Part shown: positions 16,470-27,000 of the stretch, piece after piece
Position numbering within the stretch: the first letter of the stretch is position 1
How the letters are laid out: every line of letters starts with the position of its first letter
Notes under the pieces: generated by a model
Seen by the model: only the letters and a program-made list of their open reading frames with translations
What the model was told of the DNA's origin: nothing
Databases searched by the model: none
Source: Gemmatimonadota bacterium
Lineage (GTDB): Bacteria > Latescibacterota > UBA2968 > GCA-2709665
Direction: 5' to 3'
Assembly (NCBI GenBank): GCA_028874335.1
Contig: JAPPJY010000034.1
Coordinates: 1-64,000 of the forward strand
Length of the DNA: 64,000 nt
Position numbers and translations under genes: made by a program

Positions 16470-18119
16470 TTATCTGACTTCAGCGCCGCGCATCGCCGGG
16501 ACGTGGGTGCGCCCCCGGCGTGTTGAATAATACGCCCGATCCGCCAACAGCTTCTTCGCCCGGTCGAACAATGCCAGCGTCTGAACGACTTCCGGATCCT
16601 GGCTCACTGCGACCCTGCCCGCCTCCCGGTCTCCCCATCGGAATTTCGCAAAATACCGTTTCATCTGCCGCTTGATTAAATCGACTCCCGATTCGAATTC
16701 CGCATCCGTAAACGTCAGGTCGGTTTCCCGCGCCTCGAGGAATTTCTTGAATTCCGCTATCGCGTGCGAATCAGGGGTATACTGTCGAAGATAGGCATCG
16801 AAATCCGTGTACGAAGCGGTAAACTCCGAACCGTGTTGATTGGCGAATTCAAAGAAGTGCCTCGGGGAGAGCCGTCGTTCGAAATCGCCCGGGCGCGGCG
16901 ATTCCAACTCAACGTCCGGTGTGATACCGCCGCTGCCGTAGACCTTCCGGTTCAGAATCTGCGTGAAATAGACCGGTTGGGAGAGAACACTGTCTGGATC
17001 GGCATTGGAATCGTATCCGTCGTGCGCCTTCTGAAGATAAGCGCGCCTGTCATTTGAATAAGGACGCTGGATCGGCCGCTCGCTGGGTGTGAAATAGCGA
17101 GCCACCGTGAGCAGGACGGCGCCGCCGTTCTTCAGCGGATACTGCTTTTGAACCAGTCCCTTGCCGAATGTAGTCCGGCCAACGATAAGCCCGCGATCGT
17201 AGTCCTGAACCGCACCGGCCACGATTTCCGACGCGCTGGCGCTGTAGTTGTCAACAAGCACCGTCAAGGGCAGATCCAGCGGCACGACCGGATCGCGATC
17301 CGCGAAATGATCTTCTCTTGAGCCGCGCTTTCGGCCCTCGGTGTACACCAGGAGGCGGTCTTTTTCGAGAAACTGATCCGCCACTGCAACCGCCTGCTCG
17401 AGGTAACCCCCGCTGTTGCCGCGCAGATCCAAGACCAGTTTTCTTGCGCCCGCATCGACCAATCCTTCGAGAGCAACCCTCAACTCGCGGGACGTGCGGC
17501 TCGAGAACCGGTCGATCTTCACGTAACCCACGTCCGAATTCAGCTTAAACGCATACGGCACGCTCGGTACTTCTATCTTGTCCCGAATAATCTCGATCGT
17601 GAGGGGGTCGGCCAATCCCGACCGCTGAACCAGTACGGTCACCCTGCTGCCCTTGGGACCCTTGAGCCGCCGCTTCACCTCATCCGTCTTCCAAACCCCG
17701 ACAACCGACACCCCGTCGATCTTTACGATGCGGTCGCCGGCCTGCAGGCCGGCCTTGTACGCAGGAGATCCGACAATTGGAGAAAGTACCGTCAACTGGC
17801 CCGCGATGATTTCGAAATAGATTCCGATACCCTCAAACGAGCCCTGCATCTTGTCCTGGGCGTCCCGGAGTTCGTCCGGCGAGATATAGGTTGAATGGGG
17901 GTCCAGCCGGGAAAGATAGCCTTCAATCGCACCGTGATACAACTCAACCGGATCGGTGGATTCATAGTACTCGCGGCGCACCAGGTCGGCCAGCTGATCC
18001 AGAGTGTACGCCTGCATCGCCGTGTTCACGCGAGCCGGGGGGTCCGCCCCGACCGCAATTGGACAACCCGCCGCCCACACCAGGATCAGTAGGGAAACAA
18101 TCCGATAAATGACGGGCAT
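16470..18119 (-). CDS. ctpA: S41 family C-terminal processing peptidase
   Basis: 549 residues with a signal peptide (IYRIVSLLILVWAAGC; the Cys at 19 might be lipidated). Order: N-terminal helices with DPHSTYISPDE, a PDZ domain (about 90-175, GIGIYFEI to VLVQRSG), and the S41 protease core with DLRGNSGG, the serine motif NYSASASE (291-298) and catalytic lysine K320 in TTFGKGLVQ. It cleaves envelope proteins at their C-termini in the periplasm. The ATG at 18119 has AAAGG at about 8 nt; an upstream in-frame ATG at 18149 would spoil the signal peptide. The C-terminus is longer than the core by about 150 residues. Confidence 0.92.
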   Translation of the reverse strand: MPVIYRIVSLLILVWAAGCPIAVGADPPARVNTAMQAYTLDQLADLVRREYYESTDPVELYHGAIEGYLSRLDPHSTYISPDELRDAQDKMQGSFEGIGIYFEIIAGQLTVLSPIVGSPAYKAGLQAGDRIVKIDGVSVVGVWKTDEVKRRLKGPKGSRVTVLVQRSGLADPLTIEIIRDKIEVPSVPYAFKLNSDVGYVKIDRFSSRTSRELRVALEGLVDAGARKLVLDLRGNSGGYLEQAVAVADQFLEKDRLLVYTEGRKRGSREDHFADRDPVVPLDLPLTVLVDNYSASASEIVAGAVQDYDRGLIVGRTTFGKGLVQKQYPLKNGGAVLLTVARYFTPSERPIQRPYSNDRRAYLQKAHDGYDSNADPDSVLSQPVYFTQILNRKVYGSGGITPDVELESPRPGDFERRLSPRHFFEFANQHGSEFTASYTDFDAYLRQYTPDSHAIAEFKKFLEARETDLTFTDAEFESGVDLIKRQMKRYFAKFRWGDREAGRVAVSQDPEVVQTLALFDRAKKLLADRAYYSTRRGRTHVPAMRGAEVR

Positions 18120-18229
18120 ACAGACCTTTCGCGAGTCTGGCGACGTCAATCAAGACCACCAAAAAAGCGTCTCAACATAATGACGCCGGCCTGAGATGTC
18201 AAGGAGAAACAGCATCCGCCGGGGCGCCG

Positions 18230-18943
18230 TCAGTCGCCGGATCCTTTAGACCGGGTCAGAGAGAATACGAGCAGCTGCTTGGAAAAGAGATAATACTCCT
18301 TGAGATTCAGTTTGCTCGTGCTGTACTGCCGGTTGCGGAAAACGTAGGGCACCTCGATAAACGTCGACCAGGTTCCCTTGACCAGAATCTCCAGCAGGAT
18401 CTTGTATCCGGGGGAGGTCAGGGTCACACCGTCAAGCACACGGCGATGCAGAAAGAAATATCCGCTGAGCGGATCCTGAACGCCGGTCAGTTGCCTTGCG
18501 GCCAGCACGCCGGCCTGGGAGATCAGCTTTCGATACCAGGGCCACCTCTCCACGCGGCTGTCGGGATTATAGCGGCTACCAAGCGCGACGTCGTGCTCCC
18601 GAAGCCCGAGAATCAATCGGGGCAAGACCGAAGGATCGTGGCTCAAATCCGCGTCAATCACCCCCAGGCAGTCGCGGTCCGACTTCCGGAATCCCTCCAT
18701 AACAGCGCTGCCCAGCCCGAGTTTGCCGGGCCGATGCACGACCTGAACGGGATACCGGTCCTTGAGCCGCTCCGCTTCTTCGCCGGTACCGTCCGGAGAG
18801 TTATCGTCTACTACGATCAATTCAACGTCGATCTCCGGGTACTTTCCAACTGCCGCGAAAACCTCGTCCGCCAGAAGTGATATGTTCGGTCGCTCGTTGT
18901 AGGTGGGGGTAATCAGAGAGACCCGCAAAGGGGTTTCGCCCAT
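18230..18943 (-). CDS. Family 2 glycosyltransferase, dolichol-phosphate mannosyltransferase-like
   Basis: 237 residues. GT-A fold motifs: SLITPTYNERPNI, VVDDNSPDGT (D-x-D region), VIDADLSHDP, and QDPLSGYFFLHR followed by GYKILLEIL. This pattern is that of DPM1-like polyprenyl-phosphate mannosyl/glucosyl transferases, which make lipid-linked sugars on the cytosolic face of the inner membrane. It lacks the C-terminal membrane helices of longer relatives. The ATG at 18943 follows a GAGG; the open frame reaches 18985. It neighbours an RmlD-like sugar reductase, consistent with envelope glycan synthesis. Confidence 0.88.
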   Translation of the reverse strand: MGETPLRVSLITPTYNERPNISLLADEVFAAVGKYPEIDVELIVVDDNSPDGTGEEAERLKDRYPVQVVHRPGKLGLGSAVMEGFRKSDRDCLGVIDADLSHDPSVLPRLILGLREHDVALGSRYNPDSRVERWPWYRKLISQAGVLAARQLTGVQDPLSGYFFLHRRVLDGVTLTSPGYKILLEILVKGTWSTFIEVPYVFRNRQYSTSKLNLKEYYLFSKQLLVFSLTRSKGSGD

Positions 18944-19042
18944 GCCGATAACCTCATGAGAAAGGGGCGCGCGCGTAGAACGCAACGACGGCGTTCATAA
19001 GTAAAGACGGAAATCAGCCGTAACCGGTCCGAGAAGTGTCAA

Positions 19043-19936
19043 TTACCCGGCTGCGACACGCATTTCCGTGCCTGTCCGCTTCAGGTTCTCGGAGTAAGAT
19101 CCCAATACCGGATTGAACAGTTCGCGCGCGAGGTCGAGCTTCAGGCCCGCACCGGGAGGTCTGCGCGCGATCTGTCCCAACTCCTCGGACGTCACCGGCA
19201 CCACCAGATCGGCGTCGAGATTGAAGCATTGGCAGATCCGCCGGACCATTTCATACCGGCTCATGAATTCCGGCCCCGCAAAGTGGATCACGCCACGGAA
19301 ATCCCGGAGGCACAGTCCAAGGAGAAACACGGCGAGTTCATCCACGCAGGTGGGATTCGCCCATTCGTCGGTAACCACCCGGATGGTCTCGCCGCGAACG
19401 AGGGATTCCAGCGCCCACGTGACGAAATTGGGCCGGCAACCCGCGCGATAGCCGTAGAGCACGGCCGTCCGGACCACAAGTCCATGACAGGGCGAGCCCA
19501 GTACGATTTCCTCCGCATCCAACTTGGTCCGTCCGTAAACGTTTACGGGACTGGTGGAATCCGTCTCGGCGTAGGGCCCTGCCCGACCGTCGAAGACGTA
19601 GTTCGTGGAAACGGTAACGAGGCCGGCGCCCGCGTTTTCACACGCCCGAATCAGGTTCCGGGTTCCCCACACATTAACGCGGCGCGCGAGGTCCGGATTA
19701 CGCTCACATCGGTCCACGCCCGCTTCCGCGGCCGCATTGACAACCCAGTCGGGCCGAACCTGTGATATCACCCGGACGACTGACTCCGCGTCCGTGACGT
19801 CCACCCGGAAACCGTCCGATCCCATATACGGCGGCCGGGGGTTGCGCGCCGCGGGAACCCGATCCAGGCCCTGAAACGGCACGTCGCACAGCGCCCTCCC
19901 CAGAAATCCGGAAGCCCCTACGATCAATACTTTCAT
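19043..19936 (-). CDS. NAD(P)-dependent sugar reductase, RmlD-like
   Basis: 297 residues. The Rossmann motif GASGFLG is at the N-terminus (MKVLIVGASGFLGRAL), with NAAAEAGVDRCERNP, STNYVFDG and the catalytic YGRTK. The C-terminal half contains WANPTCVDELA and HFAGPEFMSRYEM. This fits dTDP-4-dehydrorhamnose reductases of the short-chain dehydrogenase superfamily. The other rhamnose genes are not nearby, so the exact substrate is unknown. The ATG at 19936 is chosen because the family begins with M-K-x-L-I-x-G; an ATG at 19954 is possible. It lies 36 nt after the YyaL-like gene. Confidence 0.82.
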   Translation of the reverse strand: MKVLIVGASGFLGRALCDVPFQGLDRVPAARNPRPPYMGSDGFRVDVTDAESVVRVISQVRPDWVVNAAAEAGVDRCERNPDLARRVNVWGTRNLIRACENAGAGLVTVSTNYVFDGRAGPYAETDSTSPVNVYGRTKLDAEEIVLGSPCHGLVVRTAVLYGYRAGCRPNFVTWALESLVRGETIRVVTDEWANPTCVDELAVFLLGLCLRDFRGVIHFAGPEFMSRYEMVRRICQCFNLDADLVVPVTSEELGQIARRPPGAGLKLDLARELFNPVLGSYSENLKRTGTEMRVAAG

Positions 19937-19972
19937 TATCGGCCCATCACCCATTGGCGCCACCCGGACGTG

Positions 19973-21550
19973 TTAAAAGGCCCCGCGGTCCGGCGGAACG
20001 GACGTTGCCCGCCCGGTCTCCAGGCGCAGATACATTGCCATACCCCTGCAGAGCGCGCCCGCGCTGGCTGCGCGCGCCAGATGCGAATTCGCCAGGGCCG
20101 CGAGTATCTCACCGGCCGTTTCCATATAGCGCCGATTCCGGGTCAGGACGTATAACCTCGCAAGTACCTGGACAGCCACCCCGTTCCCCGACGGGACCAG
20201 ACGGTCCACGGCGTGGATGACGGCCGTGTCCGGCTCCGGCCAGCGGTCGCGCAGTGCGCCCTCTTTATCGAGAAGCCGCTCCAGCATCACATCCGTGAGT
20301 TCCAATGCGAACCGGAATGCAGCACTGTCGCCACCCGCGCTGTATAGATCCAGCGCGGCCCTCGCGACCAGGGCCTGGTCGGCAAGCAGAAAAACCGGCG
20401 GACCCGGCCGGTCGAGCGCATGTCGCATTCCACCTTCGGGATGCGTAAGCCTTACGCGGATGGACGTCAGGACCTCGCGCGCCAGATTCAGGTAGGCCGT
20501 TTTTGAAGAAGCCTGATAAAGCGCCGCGAGCCCGGTAACAGCCAGGGCGTTCCACGAGGTGTAGACAGTACGGTCTCTCGGGGCCGCGCGACCCGCCTCC
20601 AACAGAACCGCGCCGCCGGATTCTTCGGAGAACCCCGCGAATCCCGCGGCAAACAGGCCGTTCCGTGGTGCGAAGAGCCCGCGAACCAGCGCGTCGCCCA
20701 GATCAATAGCTGCCGCCGTGTCCGTCCGAGCCAGAACCGTAAGCCAGCCCGCATTCGACGCCAGCGTCTTCTCAGTGTCGAGCACCACTCCATCCGGCGT
20801 GAGCTGCCGTTGGAAGAAAGTGCCGTCGGAATCGCGCAGTGGACTTGACACGACCTTCTTCAGCCGGTCCAGCGCCAGGGTCCGCGCCGCGGAGTCGTCG
20901 CCGTCGAGGAGTGCGATAAATGACTCCGGACCCGGCAATTCTCCGCGTTTCAGCGCATCCGCCGTGCTGTCCGTAAATGCCCGCAGCAGTCCGGACGACA
21001 CCGCAGCGCGGCGCAGAGGCCGGGCTTCTCTTGCCGTCCACAGCGCCAGATTCCGGCGCTCGCGTTCGAAATCAGTCCATCGTTTCGGGTTATTGAAATA
21101 GACCCACACCCTGCGCAGCAACTCCCGCAGATCTTCCGGATCCAGGTACGTGGACCCGGTCATCCAGTCGCCATCGGGCGTCAGGATCGCCGTTGATGGC
21201 CAGCCGCCCAGTCCGAATCGTTCCGCCAGATCGGGGCGCCGGTCCACGTCAACCCGTACCGGCCAGGTGCCCCGTTCAATTGCCCGTACCAACGCCGGGG
21301 CTTCGAAACTGCGACTTACCATGTCCCGGCACCAGTAGGACCTCCTGGAATAAAGAAAGACGAACAGCGGACGATTGAGAACGCGCGCGGAATCCCGATT
21401 GGACCATCCCCTCCAGTTCACCCGTCCGGGAGGCGACGCGGACAGTTCGGAGAACGCAGACGTTTCCGGAACCCGATCGCAGGCGCCAAACCCGAAGCTC
21501 AAAGTCAACAACACGCAGGGCGGACACAGATGACTCGACGCGAGTCGCAA
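19973..21550 (-). CDS. YyaL/DUF255-like thioredoxin-fold protein, exported, single active cysteine
   Basis: About 525 residues. After a hydrophobic leader with a possible lipobox (LTLSFGFGAC), it shows a DUF255-type thioredoxin domain: NWRGWSNRDSARVLNRPLFVFLYS, then SYWCRDMVSRSFE, VRVDVDRRPDL and GGWPSTAILTPDG. The rest is an alpha/alpha-barrel like YyaL/SPATA20 (YTSWNALAVTGLAALY). The family normally has a CHWCH centre; here the first cysteine is serine and the second is kept. A TTG at 21550 is my choice of start (GGGGG 6 nt upstream); the frame is open to 21697, so this is uncertain. Function of the family is poorly known. Confidence 0.72.
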   Translation of the reverse strand: MRLASSHLCPPCVLLTLSFGFGACDRVPETSAFSELSASPPGRVNWRGWSNRDSARVLNRPLFVFLYSRRSYWCRDMVSRSFEAPALVRAIERGTWPVRVDVDRRPDLAERFGLGGWPSTAILTPDGDWMTGSTYLDPEDLRELLRRVWVYFNNPKRWTDFERERRNLALWTAREARPLRRAAVSSGLLRAFTDSTADALKRGELPGPESFIALLDGDDSAARTLALDRLKKVVSSPLRDSDGTFFQRQLTPDGVVLDTEKTLASNAGWLTVLARTDTAAAIDLGDALVRGLFAPRNGLFAAGFAGFSEESGGAVLLEAGRAAPRDRTVYTSWNALAVTGLAALYQASSKTAYLNLAREVLTSIRVRLTHPEGGMRHALDRPGPPVFLLADQALVARAALDLYSAGGDSAAFRFALELTDVMLERLLDKEGALRDRWPEPDTAVIHAVDRLVPSGNGVAVQVLARLYVLTRNRRYMETAGEILAALANSHLARAASAGALCRGMAMYLRLETGRATSVPPDRGAF

Positions 21551-22114
21551 GAGGAACCCCCGGGGACGACAGCCAGACGCATCGAGCGAGAAGATCGGTT
21601 TCTGTCCCGGAAACAAGGTGCCTGAATTCGGCCGGCGAAGGGATATCGATTGGCCGTCGACTGATATTGAAACGCGGGCATTGCGACATTTCGACACGCT
21701 TGCTTCGACATGCTCAGCACACGCAATGCAAGCATGCTCGATGACCGCGTTTCAGCGAGACGGGATGAGTCGTCGGTCGAATCGTGAGGAATCTTCGGGA
21801 CAGGACACTGATTGGGTGTCGAGGATTCCTGTCCAATGTGAAAGGCCGCCAATCAACTCTGTACGGAAACACCGGTCCGGAAAATGCGACGGCCGAACGG
21901 AAAAGTCGGGAACCACTGTGCGCCAGATGCGTTTATATCTTGAAATCGACGAAAAGACTTGACTTTTCAACGGCGATTAACGTAATTTTTGCGCTTGACA
22001 AGTACCGGATCTGCCCTTTTTACGCACGCCGTTGGTAACGGGCCGTACAACCGGAATCCAATGTTGCACAAAGGCTTGCGGGGCAAGTTGGAGACAGGGG
22101 CAGTATTCGGGACT
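21551..22114. other. Gene-poor stretch between the YyaL-like and Trm112-like genes
   Basis: About 560 nt without a convincing gene. The minus-strand frame at 21752-21970 (72 codons) has no family likeness and no ribosome site. From about 21930 to 22020 the DNA becomes AT-rich and contains TTGACA (21995-22000) on the plus strand, but no good -10 box follows and there is no plus-strand gene nearby. Confidence 0.4.
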
Positions 22115-22372
22115 TCACCGGATCGTCGCAAGCGGTATCGCCTCCTCGATCAGCATTATTGGAATGTTGTCTTCAATCGGGTACATGTAAGCGCCGTCCT
22201 CGCGAACAAGGCCTCCGTCAACGGGTTTCTCAACGTGGGTTCCTCCCCGGTTGTACAACTCGCCGTTTTCGATAAGATCGTTGACTTTATCGATCAGTTC
22301 CCGACCTGCCGGACGCACTGGCGATTTGTCTTCGGGACAAGCCAGAATATCGAGAAGTTCCCTGTCGATCAC
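22115..22372 (-). CDS. Trm112/YcaR-like small zinc-ribbon protein
   Basis: 85 residues. VIDRELLDILACPEDKSPVRP at the start and AYMYPIEDNIPIMLIEEA at the end are the two conserved parts of the Trm112/UPF0434 family, small proteins that in eukaryotes and archaea activate methyltransferases. Only one of the usual cysteines (ACPED) is present, so zinc binding is doubtful. I chose the GTG at 22372 because AAAGGGG lies about 9 nt upstream and the conserved sequence starts right there; the frame is open to 22429. Confidence 0.8.
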   Translation of the reverse strand: MIDRELLDILACPEDKSPVRPAGRELIDKVNDLIENGELYNRGGTHVEKPVDGGLVREDGAYMYPIEDNIPIMLIEEAIPLATIR

Positions 22373-22525
22373 CCCTGAGCCCCTTTCAAATACAAGCGCC
22401 GGATTCGCTGATTTCATTCTGTGCGGCACTCGGATTGAGAGAAAATAGTCAACAAGCGGTTGTCGAACAAGTTTTTTCCGGCTGGAGCGCCTATTCCAAA
22501 CATTCGCTGACGTGTTTTGCCCTGA

Positions 22526-22594
22526 GAAGCTGCCTTAAAATTCCCAGCGGTCTTCGCACGGCTGCAAAAGCGACGGTAATTTTAAAACAGCTTC
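22526..22594. mobile_element. Short MITE-like element, internally deleted copy
   Basis: 69 bp bounded by GAAGCTGCCTTAAAATT (left) and AATTTTAAAACAGCTTC (right), which are inverted repeats with one or two mismatches. The interior (GGTCTTCGC-CGGCTGCAAAAGCG) matches the left third of the 162-bp element at 27210-27371, and the middle of that element is missing here. It lies in the 508-nt gap between the Trm112-like and PorV-like genes, where I see no other gene. Confidence 0.8.
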
Positions 22595-22880
22595 CTGGTT
22601 CCACAATTCCGTTCCACAAATGAATCCGTCGACAAGGCGGTCACTACCGCCTTCGCCTCCCGGGGCTTACGTCGCGTTGTGGACTTGTTGTCAAAACCTG
22701 TGGCGAATGGAGTGAATGCGCATGCCGTTTCAGAGATTACCCGGGTCGTCGGGCAAAAGAGTGGCGCAGACCGTCCTGCCCCTCTCCGCACCCGGTTTTT
22801 TGTGTCCCGTCGCCTCGGAAATCCCCTCCTGGCTCAGTCGTGCAGAAAGAAAACCGTCACACCTCAAGGAGCCGAACTCC

Positions 22881-23927
22881 ATGAAAAACAACCTGATGTG
22901 CGTGTGCCTGACGGTCATTATGCTGGCCTTCGCATTCACGTTTCCGGGCACGTTGTGGGCGACGCCCGAGAGCCAGGCCGCGGCGCCTTTTCTTCTGTTC
23001 CAGCCCAGCGCGCGTTCGGCCGGAATGGGTGAAGCCTTTATTGCCATTGCCGACGGCGCCAATGCCACCTATTACAATCCGGCGGGCCTGGCGGACGACA
23101 CAAACAGGCACATGAGCACGACGATGTACAAGCCCGTTCCCTCATTGGCCAGCGATATCTTCACGTCGTTCGGCGCCTACACGCAACCGGTCGAAGGCGT
23201 GGGCAACCTGGGCTTCAGCCTGATCTACACTTCGCTCGGGTCGCAGCACCGTACCGACTCACAGGGGCAGGACCTCGGCAAGTTCACGAGCTTTGGCCTG
23301 GCCGTGGCGGTCTCGTACGGAACCTTTGTGGTAAAAAACGTCTCTGTAGGCGCAACCATGAAGTTCATCCATGAAAAGCTGGCCAGTCAGGGCGCCGGCA
23401 TCGAGAAGGGCAAAGGCGCAGGTACATCGTTCGCAGGCGACCTGGGTTTCATGTGGAAGACCTCCGATCGGTTCACAATCGCCTGGGCGCTGCGAAACGT
23501 CGGGCCGAACATTACGTTTATCGATGCGGACCAGGCCGATCCGCTGCCGCAGAATTTCACCATCGGAATTGCCTATACGGCGCTACAGCGAGGGAATTCA
23601 ACGGTACTATTCGCTGCCGACATCTATAAACCCCTTGCCGACAGGGGTTTCTTTTCATTTGTCACGGGTTGGAGCGACCGCAACGGCAGTGAGGAACTCG
23701 AGGATATGGACTACCATACCGGCATCGAATGGAAATACAACCTTTCCGATGAATCCGCCTTCGCCCTGCGAACGGGGTATTTCCACGATCAGGACGGCGA
23801 CCGGAAGAGCCCGACCTTCGGCCTGGGCCTCAAATACAACTGGGCGTCGTTCGATCTCTCGTACTTCGCCAGGAGCAACTCCGCCCTCCGGAACGTCTTT
23901 CGCTTCACTGGCGGATTCTCCTTCTAA
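22881..23927 (+). CDS. PorV/PorQ-like outer-membrane beta-barrel protein
   Basis: 348 residues with a signal peptide (MKNNLMCVCLTVIMLAFAF ... LWATPES). The region AAPFLLFQPSARSAGMGEAF followed by ATYYNPAGLA is the start of the PorV/PorQ (UPF0164) family, barrels related to FadL. In FCB-group bacteria PorV shuttles T9SS substrates at the outer membrane. The end (NVFRFTGGFSF, terminal Phe) fits a BAM-assembled barrel. The ATG at 22881 has AAGGAG 9 nt upstream. The next gene downstream codes for a protein with a T9SS-like sorting domain, which supports the role. Confidence 0.85.
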   Translation: MKNNLMCVCLTVIMLAFAFTFPGTLWATPESQAAAPFLLFQPSARSAGMGEAFIAIADGANATYYNPAGLADDTNRHMSTTMYKPVPSLASDIFTSFGAYTQPVEGVGNLGFSLIYTSLGSQHRTDSQGQDLGKFTSFGLAVAVSYGTFVVKNVSVGATMKFIHEKLASQGAGIEKGKGAGTSFAGDLGFMWKTSDRFTIAWALRNVGPNITFIDADQADPLPQNFTIGIAYTALQRGNSTVLFAADIYKPLADRGFFSFVTGWSDRNGSEELEDMDYHTGIEWKYNLSDESAFALRTGYFHDQDGDRKSPTFGLGLKYNWASFDLSYFARSNSALRNVFRFTGGFSF

Positions 23928-24024
23928 CAGCCCGTTGAAAAGGCCCAGCCGGGCTGCTGTATCAATGAGGCGGCGTTTCCTTCTGCGATTTCTCGCGTGA
24001 CATCTCACAGGGTCGATAACCATC

Positions 24025-27000
24025 GTGTGGTTGCGGCGGGCTGAACCAGAGCAGGTTTTGCAAATCGCGCAGAAGCGTGCGACATTGTCGTTGCTTCTCG
24101 CCATTTGCTTTTTTGGTCTTGTTTTTTCTCCGCCTGCCGTTCAGGCCGCCGCGGAAACCTGGCGCATCTTGGCTGTCCGGGTCTCATTCTCAGTGGAAGA
24201 TCCCGACGATGGGACCACCAGCGGAAACGGCGCTTTCGACCTCAGGACGTTCGATTCGGTCCGCGACGATTATACCTTCCCTTTCGACGCACCCCCGCAC
24301 GACAGATCCTTCTTTGAAGCACACCTCCAGGCCCTGCGCAACTACTATCTGGAAATATCCGACGGTCAACTTGAGATCGAATACACCGTGTTCCCGGAGG
24401 AAGCGGACGGAAGCTACGTCATCAACAGGCCTCTCAAGGAATACGGCAACGGGCGGACCCGGACCGAAATCGCCCAGCGAATCACCCAGCTCTTTCACGA
24501 CGGCATCGCGGCCGCAGACTCCGCGGAAGGAGCGAACCTGGACTTCTCCGCGTACCAGGCGTTCGCGGTCTTTCACGCCGGGCTTGGCGCTGAGGCCGGC
24601 GGGCAGGCCATCAACGACATACCGTCCGCATTCGTGTCCGAAAGAGATCTCGATCGCTTTGTGGACGGACCGATCGCGGTAGGCGACGGTGCGACGGTCG
24701 TTCGCAACGGCATGTTGCTTCCCGAAGCCGTCAGTACGGACGGGAGGGGTGGTCTGAACGGCACGCTTGTTCGTTTCTTCGCCCACCAGCTCGGGCTGCC
24801 GGGACTGTCCAATTTTGAAGATGAACTCCCCGCCGTGGGAGACTGGAGTCCGCTGGATACGGGTGGTCCGGGCGCCGTAGCCTCAGCGGCCCGCCTGGAA
24901 CTTCAGCCTCTGACGGGAGAACCTGCCGACAGCCTGCTCACAGGTTTCGTCCCAAGCCGACTCCTTGCGTGGTCCCGCATCCGTCTCGGATGGCTGGAGC
25001 CGACGGTCGTCACGAGGAACGACACGGTGCGGCTGGTTGCGCCGTATGTCGAGGCTTCCGACCTGGCGCGTGCGGTCAAGGTCCCCCTGAGCGCAACCGA
25101 GTACTTTCTTCTGGAAAACCGCATATCCCGACTTGCGGTATACGGACGGAAGCCGAACATAGAGTTTACAACGGGACAACGGGTGTGGCTCTCCGTGGAC
25201 GACTACGATGCCTTCATTCCCGGTTCGGGCATTCTGGTCTGGCACGTCGACGACGCTGTCATCCAGGCCAGCGACGACGACGCGGCCGTCAACAGCAATC
25301 CGTACTACCTCATCAGCCCGGGGCAATACAGGCGCGGAATCTCGCTGGAAGAGGCGGACGGCCTGGAGGATATAGGCAACAACGCCGCGGACCGGATCGT
25401 CCAGGCAGGCATCATCAGCCTGGATGCCATAGAAGGCGGCCCACGAGATCCGTTTTACGCGGGAAACGCCACACGATTCGGGCCGGATACCGTTCCCTCG
25501 ACCAACAGCAACCTGGACTATCCCACCGGCATTACGATTCAGATTCTCAGCCCGCCGGCCGATACCATGGACGTGGTGATCACCTTCGATTACCAGCAGG
25601 ATGCCTGGCCCGCGACCGGGATGCCGGACATCGGGCTGCAGGCCCCACGCGCGATCGACCTGAACGGCGACGGCGTCAAGGAGATACTGCGCAGCGGCGG
25701 CGCTGTTGAGACGTCACCGGACGAAAACGGCCTGCCGCTGTCTCTCTCCGGGAATCCGGTCATACCCCCGACGGGCGCCACGTTCCCGTTCTTCACGTCT
25801 TTCACCCCCGCCGTAGGCGACATCAACGGAGACGGCGAAGACGATTTCATCTTCGCGCGGGGTCACACGCCGGTCCTGTGGAGCCGCGGCAATGCTGCTG
25901 CTTCGCCGGCAGGCCCGGCGCGCGAAATCACGTGCCCGCCCCTCGTCGCCAGTTTCGGCAACGCGCACGTGGATATCTGGGGATGGTCCAACGGCGACGT
26001 CACCTGGGGCGATCTGGCGGGAGTGAATGCGGGCACTGCGCGAGTGGGAGCGGTACCCGTCGCCGGCCTGGCGGCGGGAAACGTGGACGACGATCCGGAA
26101 ATCGAACTCGTCGCGCTGGCGGGGCAGGGCGGGCTGTTCATTGCCGAAGCCGATGGACATGTCGAACATGTGGCCGATCTCTCCCGACCCGTTGTGGGAG
26201 CTCCCGTACTGGGCGACCTCGACCGGGATGGCGGAGATGAGATCGTCACGCTGGACGCGGACGGTGTGGTATCCATCTATTCCAGGGGGACCATGACGGC
26301 GCAGAGCGTGCCGGTGCCCGGGGGCGCGGGCTCCGCGCCCGTGCTGGGTGACCTCGACGAGGACGGCTACATCGAGGTGCTTTTCGGCGGGGAGGGTCGC
26401 CTATGGGTGGTCCGCTTCAACGGGGTTCACCAGGCCGATACGCCCCTGGAGTTTCCGCTCAAGGACGAGGCCGGGCTGATATCCGCGCCGCCGGTGCTTG
26501 CCGACATCAACCTGGATGGAGATCCGGACATTTTCGTGGCGACGGGGGGCGGGTTGGTATACGGCCTTGGCGCAGACGGCTCAGTCCTGCCGTCTTTTCC
26601 CCTGCCGGTATCGGGCCCGGTGCACGCCTCGCCCCTGACCGACGACCTGGACGGCGACGGCACCCTCGAACTGGTTGTCTTCACGACGGAAGGAGCGGCG
26701 CATCTCTGGCACCTCGAGAACTTCGACGCCCACTTTACGGGAAATCATCTCGTATGGAGCCAGGCGGGAGGCGGGCCCGGCAACGCGAGTCGCCTGCTTA
26801 CGCTGCCCAGCGACCCGCCGCCTGAGACCACGTCGCTGCTGCTGCCGCCTGACCAGGTCTACTGCTACCCCAATCCCGTACGCGGGACGTCGGCTACGAT
26901 ACGGTTCTTCCTGGGAAGGAGCGCCCGTATACAGGTTGCCGTGTTCAACGCGCTGGGAGAAATCGTCGAACGTATGACCATGGAGAATCCAACGCCGCGA

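Noticed and set aside
21991..22025. TTGACA on the plus strand as a promoter
   Set aside because: No good -10 box at the proper distance and the nearest plus-strand gene starts more than 850 nt away.
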